A DNA stretch of 14,037 bases from Methylotenera_A sp031381645 (GTDB lineage Bacteria; Pseudomonadota; Gammaproteobacteria; Burkholderiales; Methylophilaceae), in the NCBI GenBank assembly GCA_031381645.1, contig JANMYB010000017.1:1-14037 (forward strand). The letters run 5' to 3'. The translations under genes and the position numbers were made by a program. Positions 7,895 through 13,608 of the stretch are shown here, in pieces. Every line of letters starts with the position of its first letter. Position 1 is the first letter of the stretch. The notes below the pieces were generated by a model that worked only from the letters and a program-made list of their open reading frames with translations, ran no database searches and had not been told where the DNA came from.

Positions 7895-8206
7895 ATGGCA
7901 AATACACATAGTACTGGCGACACCGCACTTAAGCCTAGCGCAGTTAAACCAAAACTGCCAGAAATGTTTAAAGTTTTACTATTAAATGACGATTACACTC
8001 CTATGGAGTTTGTTGTGGAAACGATTCAACACTTTTTTAACAAAAGTCGTGAACAAGCGACACAAATTATGCTCAAAGTACATACAGAGGGCGTGGGCGT
8101 ATGTGGTGTGTATCCGCAAGACATTGCGGAAACCAAGATGAATCAGGTAATTATGCATGCTAAGGGAGCGCAACACCCTTTGCAGTGTGTAGTAGAGCCA
8201 GCTTAA
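7895..8206 (+). CDS. clpS: ATP-dependent Clp protease adaptor ClpS
   Basis: Cytoplasmic adaptor that recognises N-degron proteins (N-terminal Leu, Phe, Tyr or Trp) and delivers them to ClpAP. The 103 residues include a flexible N-terminal extension (about 1-22), needed for handing substrate to ClpA, followed by the folded core. Pocket residues are visible: N31-D32-D33 in LLLNDDYTPMEFV, M37, and H63 in KVHTEG. These match the residues that bind the free amino group and side chain in characterised ClpS proteins. clpA follows 26 bases later on the same strand, the standard order. Confidence 0.98.
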   Translation: MANTHSTGDTALKPSAVKPKLPEMFKVLLLNDDYTPMEFVVETIQHFFNKSREQATQIMLKVHTEGVGVCGVYPQDIAETKMNQVIMHAKGAQHPLQCVVEPA

Positions 8207-8221
8207 GAAAAGAAGAAAGTT

Positions 8222-8226
8222 AAAGG
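8222..8226 (+). promoter_or_regulatory. clpA ribosome binding site
   Basis: AAAGG lies six bases before the ATG at 8233 and is one of the clearer Shine-Dalgarno sites in the window. It supports the chosen clpA start and independent initiation in the clpSA transcript. Confidence 0.6.
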
Positions 8227-8232
8227 TAGAAA

Positions 8233-10523
8233 ATGATAGCGCAAGAATTAGAGGTTAGCTTACACATGGCGTTTATGGATGCGCGACAAAAGCGCCATGA
8301 ACTCATTACGGTTGAGCATTTGTTGCTGGCTATGATTGATAACCCTACCGCAGCCGAAGTGTTACGCGCCTGTGGTGCAAAATTTGAAGTGTTACGCACT
8401 GAAATCATTCACTACATAGAAGAACACACACCTGTTGTAGGCGGTGAGGATGAAGTGGATACGCAACCTACACTTGGTTTTCAACGCGTGATTCAACGCG
8501 CCATGTTGCATGTGCAATCTAGCGGCAAAAAAGAAGTGACTGGCGCCAATGTGCTTGTCGCCATTTATGGTGAAAAAGATTCGCATGCGGTATTTTTCTT
8601 GCATCAACAAGGTATTACGCGGCTAGATGTGGTGAATTTTATTTCGCATGGCGTTGCAAAAATACCAGAAGGTGATGGCAAAGCTGATAGCGCCGAAGCT
8701 GATGTTGAAATGGAGTCTGCTCCCACTGGCGCTTTAGAGCAGTTTACCCTTAATTTAAATGCACAAGTTGCGGCAGGTAAAATTGATCCGCTGATTGGTC
8801 GCGCGCCAGAATTAGAGCGCGTCATTCAAACTTTATGTCGCCGCCGCAAAAATAATCCGCTCTTAGTTGGCGAGGCTGGTGTGGGGAAAACCGCCATTGC
8901 AGAAGGCTTGGCCAGCCGCATTGTAGGCAAAGAAATCCCTGAAGTATTAGCCAATGCCACGGTTTACTCGCTCGATATGGGCGCATTGCTGGCAGGCACA
9001 AAATACCGTGGTGACTTTGAGCAACGCTTAAAAGCGGTGATGAAACAGCTTGCTGAAAAACCAGATGCGATTTTATTTATTGATGAAATCCACACATTGA
9101 TTGGCGCAGGCGCAGCCAGCGGCGGGACTTTGGACGCTTCTAACTTACTTAAGCCTGCGCTTTCAAACGGTACGCTCAAATGCATAGGTGCGACCACTTA
9201 CCAAGAGTATCGCGGTATTTTTGAGAAAGATCACGCTTTAAGTCGTCGATTCCAAAAAATTGATGTGGTAGAACCTAGTATTGCTGAAACCATTGAAATC
9301 TTAAAAGGTCTGAAATCACGCTTTGAAGAGCACCACAGCGTGAAATACAGTGCTAGCGCACTTACCACTGCGGCTGAGCTTTCTGCCAAATACATCAATG
9401 ACAGACATTTGCCCGATAAAGCCATTGATGTGATTGATGAGGCTGGTGCTGCACAACGCATTTTACCGAAATCAAAACAAAAAAAAGTCATCGGTAATAA
9501 AGAGATTGAGGACATAATTGCCAAAATTGCGCGCATTCCACCAAAAAACATCTCAACCGACGACCGCACTGCGCTAAAAACGCTGGAACGCGATTTAAAA
9601 GCCGTAGTTTTCGGCCAAGATAAAGCCATTGAAGTGCTGACAACCGCTGTTAAAATGGCGCGCAGTGGCCTTGGCGGCAACAATAAACCCGTTGGTAGCT
9701 TTTTATTCAGCGGGCCGACTGGCGTGGGTAAAACCGAAGTCGCCAAACAGCTCGCCTACATCATGGGCATCGAGCTCATTCGCTTTGACATGAGCGAATA
9801 CATGGAGCGGCATGCCGTGTCACGCCTAATTGGCGCGCCGCCCGGCTATGTAGGTTTTGAGCAAGGCGGCTTGATGACAGAAGCGATTACCAAGCAGCCC
9901 TACTGCGTATTGCTGCTCGACGAAATCGAAAAAGCGCACCCTGACATTTTCAATATTCTGTTACAAGTAATGGATCACGGCACGCTCACCGACAACAACG
10001 GTCGCAAAGCCGATTTCCGCAACGTCACCATTATTATGACCACCAATGCGGGCGCAGAAAACTTAGCGCAATCGAGCATTGGCTTTACTAATAGCAAGCA
10101 AACAGGTACGAAGCGGCTGATATTAAACGCTTATTCTCACCTGAATTCCGCAACCGTTTAGATGCGACGGTTTCTTTTGCTTCACTTTCGCAAGACATTA
10201 TCATCCGCGTGGTCGATAAATTCTTGATGCAATTAGAAGACCAATTACACGAGAAAAAAGTGGAAGTAACGTTTAGTGATGAACTGAAAACTTATCTCGG
10301 CAAAAAAGGTTTTGACCCGTTGATGGGCGCCCGACCCATGGCGCGCTTGATTCAAGATACTATTCGTAAGGCATTAGCTGATGAATTGTTGTTTGGCAAG
10401 CTCGCTAATGGTGGCAATGTGCACGTGGATATTGACGACAAAGATGAAGTGAAATTGGTGTTTGATGAGGGCGCGCAATCTTTAAAACCTGCTGCGCCAA
10501 AACCAGAAGCCGAAACTGTTTAA
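8233..10523 (+). CDS. clpA: ATP-dependent Clp protease ATPase ClpA (frameshifted)
   Basis: AAA+ unfoldase that threads ClpS-delivered and other substrates into ClpP. Order: N-domain (1-about 145), acidic linker, D1 with Walker A GEAGVGKT (213-220) and Walker B ILFIDE (280-285), D2 with Walker A GPTGVGKT (494-501) and Walker B VLLLDE (559-564), then the ClpP-docking loop IGF (616-618, same place as IGL in E. coli). The frame breaks just after this, at about 10105-10112, and ends at a stop at 10161. Reading from GAA at 10110 in the next frame gives EADIKRLFSPEFRNRLDATV and continues to 10523, including the sensor-2 stretch MGARPMARLIQD. One missing base explains it; restored, the protein would be about 763 residues (E. 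coli 758). The truncated form would lack the D2 small domain and probably be inactive. Sequencing error is the simplest explanation. Confidence 0.95.
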
Positions 10524-10544
10524 ATCTCAAATCACACTTTCAAG

Positions 10545-11159
10545 TCACCCGATGTAAGTCGGGTTTTTTGTCATCACACTCTTAAACAACTCTGAATTTA
10601 CCCAGCCAGTTAGCCAAGCACGCAGTTTTGGGTAATTGGCACTGTCTTGATTAAACTCGCCAAACCACACACTATCCACCGCCACAAATTGCCGAATAAA
10701 CGGGAAAATCGCCAAATCCGCCAAACTGGGCGCGGTACCAAACAAATAATTATTTTCACTCAGTAAGTTTTCCAGCTTTTGCAAAAACACTTCACCATCG
10801 GCGCGATGCTGAATTTGTGTTTTATTTGGGTGTCGCTCGGGATATTTGTAAGCATCTAAAGCTTGTTTAAAGCGCGTATCATTCTCTAAAATAAGTGCTC
10901 TGTAAGGCCCATGGATATTGGTCTGCAGGCTATGCTGTTTTAGCGCCCAATACATGATTTCAAGACTTTCATCAATCACGCTTCCATCAGTAAGAATCAA
11001 CACTGGCACGGTCGCTTTGGGCGAAATTTCCAGCAAATGCGCAGGCTTGTCGCGCAATGAAATCTCGCGAATTTCGACTTCAATATCCGCCAGTTTTAGC
11101 GCCATTCTCGCGCGCATGGCGTAAGGGCAGCGCCGATAACTATAAAGTATTGGAAGCAT
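10545..11159 (-). CDS. Glutathione S-transferase-like protein
   Basis: Cytoplasmic thioredoxin-fold protein of 204 residues. The N-terminal domain starts with a Cys-type active site, C11-P12-Y13-A14 in RRCPYAMRARMAL. The cis-proline loop is T50-V51-P52 and the glutathione-binding acidic-Ser pair is E64-S65. A helical C-terminal domain follows, with the N-capping S145-LAD148 motif of GST folds. The Cys at the active site suggests an omega/beta-like thiol transferase or glutathione-lyase role over classical conjugation; the substrate is unknown. The ATG overlaps the pyrD stop as TAATG, so it is translated coupled to pyrD. Its 3' end contains the clpA terminator stem. Confidence 0.88.
   Translation of the reverse strand: MLPILYSYRRCPYAMRARMALKLADIEVEIREISLRDKPAHLLEISPKATVPVLILTDGSVIDESLEIMYWALKQHSLQTNIHGPYRALILENDTRFKQALDAYKYPERHPNKTQIQHRADGEVFLQKLENLLSENNYLFGTAPSLADLAIFPFIRQFVAVDSVWFGEFNQDSANYPKLRAWLTGWVNSELFKSVMTKNPTYIG
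10547..10569 (+). terminator. Intrinsic terminator of clpSA
   Basis: Perfect six-base-pair GC-rich stem ACCCGA (10547-10552) / TCGGGT (10559-10564) with a six-base loop, followed directly by a run of six T's (10564-10569). It lies 24 bases after the clpA stop. It overlaps the last codons of the convergent GST-like gene. On that strand there is no downstream T-run, so it should work only for plus-strand transcription. Confidence 0.85.
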
Positions 11160-12190
11160 TACCCCAGTGTTTTACAAATGTCGTGAACCAGCGCTGGGCC
11201 TTTGTAAATCAAGCCGCTATAGACTTGTACTAAGCTGGCTCCTGCAGCGATTTTTTCTGCTGCATCTGCTCCACTTAAAATACCACCTACGCCTATAATC
11301 GGTAAAGCGCCCTGCAATTGTGTTGAGAGTTGTTGGATGACAGTCGTAGATTGATTACGCACTGGCGCACCTGATAAACCGCCAGTTTCTTCACTGTGTT
11401 GTATACCCTTAACCGTATCGCGCGCCAGCGTGGTATTAGTGGCAATCACGCCATCGATTTGGTGTTTCATCAATAAACCTGCAATTTCAATCACTTGTTC
11501 TTGAGTTAAATCAGGCGCAATTTTAAGCGTAATTGGCACGTATTTTCCGTGCTTTTCTGCTAATTTTTTTTGTTCTAATTTAAGGCTAGTAAGCAAGGCA
11601 GAAAGCGCCTCTGCAGCCTGCAAATCACGTAAATTTTTGGTGTTAGGTGACGAAATATTCACCGTGATATAGCTAGCGTGCGAGTACACTTTTTGCATAC
11701 AGATCAAATAATCATCGGCCGCTTTTTCCATCGGCGTATCAAAATTTTTGCCAATGTTAATGCCAAGTATTTGGTTAGAAACGCCACTTTTAAATTTGGC
11801 AGATTTCACATTTTCGACCAGTTTATCCACGCCAAGATTATTAAAACCGAATCGGTTAATAATGCCTTGCGCTGCCGGTACGCGAAACAAGCGCGGCTTT
11901 GGGTTGCCGGGCTGCGGACGTGGCGTGACAGTACCCACCTCAATAAAACCAAACCCCAATTTAGCCATGCCATCAATGACCGCACCATTTTTATCTAGCC
12001 CAGCCGCCAAACCGACAGCATTAGGAAAAGTTAAACCCATCACCTCATGCGGCGCGCAGATTGGCGCTTTAGGATACAAACTCAAAATACCTGTTTTTTC
12101 TGCGAACTTTAAGGTTTTAAGTGTCAAGTCATGCGTAAATTCCGCATCGAGTTGAAACAGCAAGGGTTTAATAAGTGAGTAACAGTTCAT
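11159..12190 (-). CDS. pyrD: Dihydroorotate dehydrogenase (quinone), class 2
   Basis: Membrane-associated flavoenzyme that oxidises dihydroorotate to orotate in pyrimidine synthesis, passing electrons to quinone. The 343 residues have the class 2 N-terminal helical extension (SLIKPLLFQLDAEFTHDLTLKTL), the GLAAGLDKNG flavin segment (K67 region), GTVTPRPQPGNPKPRLFR, and INRFGFNNLG. The catalytic base is Ser181 in VNISSPNT (177-184), equivalent to Ser175 of E. coli. GVGGI (301-305) is the FMN phosphate loop. The start at 12190 aligns well with the E. coli N-terminus. There is no Shine-Dalgarno, and a -10-like TAAAAT sits only six bases upstream, so the message could be leaderless. The gene is followed by the GST-like gene with a one-base overlap. 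Confidence 0.97.
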   Translation of the reverse strand: MNCYSLIKPLLFQLDAEFTHDLTLKTLKFAEKTGILSLYPKAPICAPHEVMGLTFPNAVGLAAGLDKNGAVIDGMAKLGFGFIEVGTVTPRPQPGNPKPRLFRVPAAQGIINRFGFNNLGVDKLVENVKSAKFKSGVSNQILGINIGKNFDTPMEKAADDYLICMQKVYSHASYITVNISSPNTKNLRDLQAAEALSALLTSLKLEQKKLAEKHGKYVPITLKIAPDLTQEQVIEIAGLLMKHQIDGVIATNTTLARDTVKGIQHSEETGGLSGAPVRNQSTTVIQQLSTQLQGALPIIGVGGILSGADAAEKIAAGASLVQVYSGLIYKGPALVHDICKTLG

Positions 12191-12196
12191 AGCTAG

Positions 12197-12202
12197 ATTT
12201 TA
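12197..12202 (-). promoter_or_regulatory. Possible pyrD -10 element
   Basis: Minus-strand TAAAAT lies six bases before the pyrD ATG. A poor -35 match (GTGACT) is found 15 bases upstream. If used, transcription would begin at or next to the start codon, giving a leaderless message, which fits the absence of a Shine-Dalgarno. Weak evidence. Confidence 0.25.
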
Positions 12203-12224
12203 CTGCAAAAACACAAAAGTCACT

Positions 12225-12277
12225 GGATTCCGTGGTTCGCTTTTTACACTTCAAAAATGCTCCCGTCGGAATGACGG
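12225..12277. repeat. Degenerate inverted repeat with GGATTCCG / CGGAATGACGG ends
   Basis: GGATTCCG (12225-12232) and CGGAATGACGG (12267-12277) share the complementary core ATTCCG/CGGAAT across 34 bases. The ends resemble the widespread GGATTCC...GGAATGAC intergenic repeats of many proteobacteria (from memory). It may be a decayed copy of one. Confidence 0.4.
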
Positions 12278-12361
12278 AGTGAGAATATTGAGGTTAGCTA
12301 AATAAACAGCGATGAAATTTCACTGGTTTACCAATCCCCTTTGCCGCGCCTGAGGGTTTGG

Positions 12362-12396
12362 CGCCAAGGTCGCTGTGAAACAGCGGGCACTTGGCG
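12362..12396. repeat. Two-part hairpin, 7 + 5 base pairs
   Basis: CGCCAAG (12362-12368) pairs with CTTGGCG (12390-12396), and inside it CGCTG (12371-12375) pairs with CAGCG (12381-12385) around a TGAAA loop. An internal loop of GT and GGCA separates the two perfect stems. It is the first and strongest fold of the hairpin cluster. Confidence 0.7.
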
Positions 12397-12401
12397 GACA
12401 T

Positions 12402-12501
12402 GACCTTTACGGTTAATGCGGCAGATGGATAAGCGGCGAGGACTGTCACAACCGACTTAGTGCTTTAGCACTTAGCGAGGTTGGGGAAGACCTTTACGGT
12501 C
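12402..12501. repeat. Direct repeat GACCTTTACGGT, two copies
   Basis: GACCTTTACGGT occurs at 12402-12413 and again at 12489-12500, 87 bases apart. Each copy can fold as a small hairpin with the loop TTTAC (GACC/GGT-T or GACC/GGTC). This suggests repeated structural units inside one element. Confidence 0.6.
12449..12483. repeat. Hairpin with AGTGCT/AGCACT core
   Basis: AGTGCT (12459-12464) and AGCACT (12467-12472) form a six-base-pair core with a two-base turn. CAACC (12449-12453) and GGTTG (12479-12483) can extend it across unpaired flanks. On DNA the two-base turn favours a cruciform; as RNA the loop would open to four bases. Confidence 0.55.
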
Positions 12502-12550
12502 TTAAGAGTGAAGCGAGTTCCGCAGCCGCCCAGATGCGGCGCTAAGACCG
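12487..12550. ncRNA. Candidate structured RNA with two exclusive pairings
   Basis: AAGACC (12487-12492) pairs with GGTCTT (12498-12503) around TTTAC. The same GGTCTT, as part of CGGTCTTA (12497-12504), is also perfectly complementary over eight bases to TAAGACCG (12543-12550). The long-range form would enclose another hairpin, GCCGC (12525-12529) / GCGGC (12536-12540). The two folds cannot coexist. Function and even transcription are unproven; it may only be repeat sequence. Confidence 0.3.
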
Positions 12551-12590
12551 AAGGATTAAAGCGGTAGCGGGGTAGCTTTTTCTTTGGTTT

Positions 12591-12616
12591 CTTTCTTTTG
12601 GCTAAGCAAAAGAAAG
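12591..12616. repeat. Perfect 10-base-pair inverted repeat CTTTCTTTTG / CAAAAGAAAG
   Basis: CTTTCTTTTG (12591-12600) and CAAAAGAAAG (12607-12616) flank a GCTAAG loop. The surrounding TTTTTCTTTGGTTTC resembles a motif I have seen repeated between genes in many proteobacteria (the TTTCTTTTGG-GCAAAAGAAA type). There is no T-run placed to make it a good terminator. Likely a dispersed repeat. Confidence 0.65.
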
Positions 12617-12658
12617 TATCTCGCCTAGAGGTGAAAAAGAAGATTACATTAGATTTAC

Positions 12659-12688
12659 GGTGTGCAAATAAACATCAATTTGCACACC
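12659..12688. repeat. 11-base-pair hairpin GGTGTGCAAAT / ATTTGCACACC
   Basis: Perfect arms at 12659-12669 and 12678-12688 enclose an eight-base loop. It starts 11 bases beyond the stop of the minus-strand Cys-rich gene, a position suited to ending or protecting that message, but no T-run follows on either strand. GGTGTGCAA...TTGCACACC hairpins of this kind occur as dispersed repeats in proteobacteria (recollection). Confidence 0.7.
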
Positions 12689-12699
12689 CTACTTGCTAA

Positions 12700-13080
12700 T
12701 TAAGAGCAGTCATCTGAGGCTTCTGAAACGGCATCTTCATATTCCTCAAACTTATCTTTTACATCACGGTAACGCCCCCTGCAGTCGTTAGTATAATCAT
12801 GTTTTTTTGCACAACTTGATAAATCATCTGCGGCACTTTTCAATTCATTTGCCGCCTCACAAACATCTCTACATTTGCCATGCAAATTTCCACACGAGTT
12901 GGCTAGTAGTTGCTGAATTGTTATAACTTGCTGCTTTTCATTTGGGGTTAAATCTTCAAACTTTCTTTCACCTCGAATTACCTGTGTATAAAGTTTTGAT
13001 ACGCTATCATAATCTATATTATTTTGCGCGAAAGCGGAAAATATAGTAAAGGTAAAAAAACTAATTATTAATATACGCAT
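12700..13080 (-). CDS. Small secreted six-cysteine protein, unknown function
   Basis: I do not recognise this 126-residue protein. It begins with a clear signal peptide (MRILIISFFTFTIFSAFA, cleavage probably after A18 before QNN), so the mature protein should reach the periplasm or beyond. The rest is hydrophilic, largely helical in character and charged, with six cysteines: C63, C70, C74, C90, C100 and C125. An even number in an exported protein suggests up to three disulfides. The C-terminus is acidic (EEYEDAVSEASDDCS). A strong AAGGAGA ribosome site lies five bases upstream, so it is a real gene. Base composition is AT-rich (16 of 60 G+C at 13021-13080). It follows the HEPN/MltR-like gene after 43 bases and may share its transcript. 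No known domain is visible. Confidence 0.75.
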   Translation of the reverse strand: MRILIISFFTFTIFSAFAQNNIDYDSVSKLYTQVIRGERKFEDLTPNEKQQVITIQQLLANSCGNLHGKCRDVCEAANELKSAADDLSSCAKKHDYTNDCRGRYRDVKDKFEEYEDAVSEASDDCS

Positions 13081-13083
13081 AAA

Positions 13084-13090
13084 TCTCCTT
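13084..13090 (-). promoter_or_regulatory. Strong ribosome binding site of the six-cysteine protein
   Basis: Minus-strand AAGGAGA sits three to four bases before the ATG codon region at 13080. It is the best Shine-Dalgarno in the window, supports the chosen start, and contrasts with the absence of one before the neighbouring HEPN/MltR-like gene. Confidence 0.75.
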
Positions 13091-13123
13091 GAATTTATGA
13101 TTATTTATACTAAGTAGGTTCTA

Positions 13124-13600
13124 TTAGACTCTTGAGAGCTCAACTACAACTCTAGCTTTTAAAATTGTTGCCATAATTACAAATTTGTCTTTCGGACATA
13201 ATCCAGAAAAATTGGGAATTTCTTTTAACATCTCACTCCCTGTTGCCTCATAAGCGGTTTGAAAAAAACTTTGAGTTTTTTCATCAAAGGCATTATAAAA
13301 AGACTCCACTTTGTCTTTAGATAAACTAGCTTCTATTTTGTGAGCAAAACTATTTCTTAACTCGCCAAGTATTTTTAGCGGGGATTTTAATTCAGAGTCC
13401 AAACCAAGTTCATAAGCTAAATCAATACGTTGATTAAAACGCAATTGTCTTAAAGTTTTTAAGTCGGAAATTTTCTTGGTAATAAAATCATTTAAACTTG
13501 ACTCAACATGAATTTGAGCTCTGATTACTACACCCAAGTCATCTTCACCAGCCAATGCTTGATAAAATTTTTCATCCATCTGGGGGCGTTGATTGCTCAT
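13124..13600 (-). CDS. HEPN/MltR-like helical protein
   Basis: Cytoplasmic, all-helical 158-residue protein without signal peptide or membrane helix. The central part (about residues 30-90) reads like the MltR (mannitol operon repressor) family: IHVESSLNDFI, then FNQRIDLAYELGL, then LGELRNSFAHKIEAS. RNSFAH (82-87) fits the RX4H motif of HEPN-fold proteins, with Arg82 and His87 as would-be catalytic or structural residues. In HEPN RNases this motif cleaves RNA; in MltR-like members no such activity is established, so RNase function is not claimed. It starts eight bases after the Fe-S oxidoreductase stop, without a Shine-Dalgarno, so it may be read through and reinitiated from that message. AT-rich (17 of 60 G+C at 13261-13320) against 35 of 60 in the neighbour at 13861-13920, a sign of foreign origin. 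Confidence 0.72.
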   Translation of the reverse strand: MSNQRPQMDEKFYQALAGEDDLGVVIRAQIHVESSLNDFITKKISDLKTLRQLRFNQRIDLAYELGLDSELKSPLKILGELRNSFAHKIEASLSKDKVESFYNAFDEKTQSFFQTAYEATGSEMLKEIPNFSGLCPKDKFVIMATILKARVVVELSRV

Positions 13601-13608
13601 TATTATTA

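Larger units (their letters stand above)
12191..12699. other. Gene-free 509-base stretch rich in inverted repeats
   Basis: No credible protein-coding frame is visible here; translations are short and interrupted. The stretch begins with the pyrD upstream region, then a degenerate ATTCCG/CGGAAT repeat (12225-12277), a cluster of at least five hairpins (12362-12616) and an 11-base-pair hairpin next to the Cys-rich gene (12659-12688). It looks like dispersed non-coding repeat material, or a structured RNA. Confidence 0.7.

Noticed and set aside
10105..10165. Programmed frameshift in clpA
   Set aside because: No slippery run, no internal Shine-Dalgarno and no stimulatory stem were seen; ClpA is not known to use frameshifting.
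12312..12353. Small open frame MKFHWFTNPLCRA in the intergenic stretch
   Set aside because: Thirteen codons, no ribosome site, and it runs into the hairpin cluster; more likely a chance frame.
12340..12690. CRISPR array or insertion sequence in the repeat cluster
   Set aside because: Repeats are unequal, not regularly spaced, and there is no transposase or Cas gene.
12700..13600. Toxin-antitoxin pair made of the HEPN-like and Cys-rich genes
   Set aside because: The second protein carries a signal peptide and so would not meet a cytoplasmic HEPN toxin; no MNT or other known antitoxin is present.
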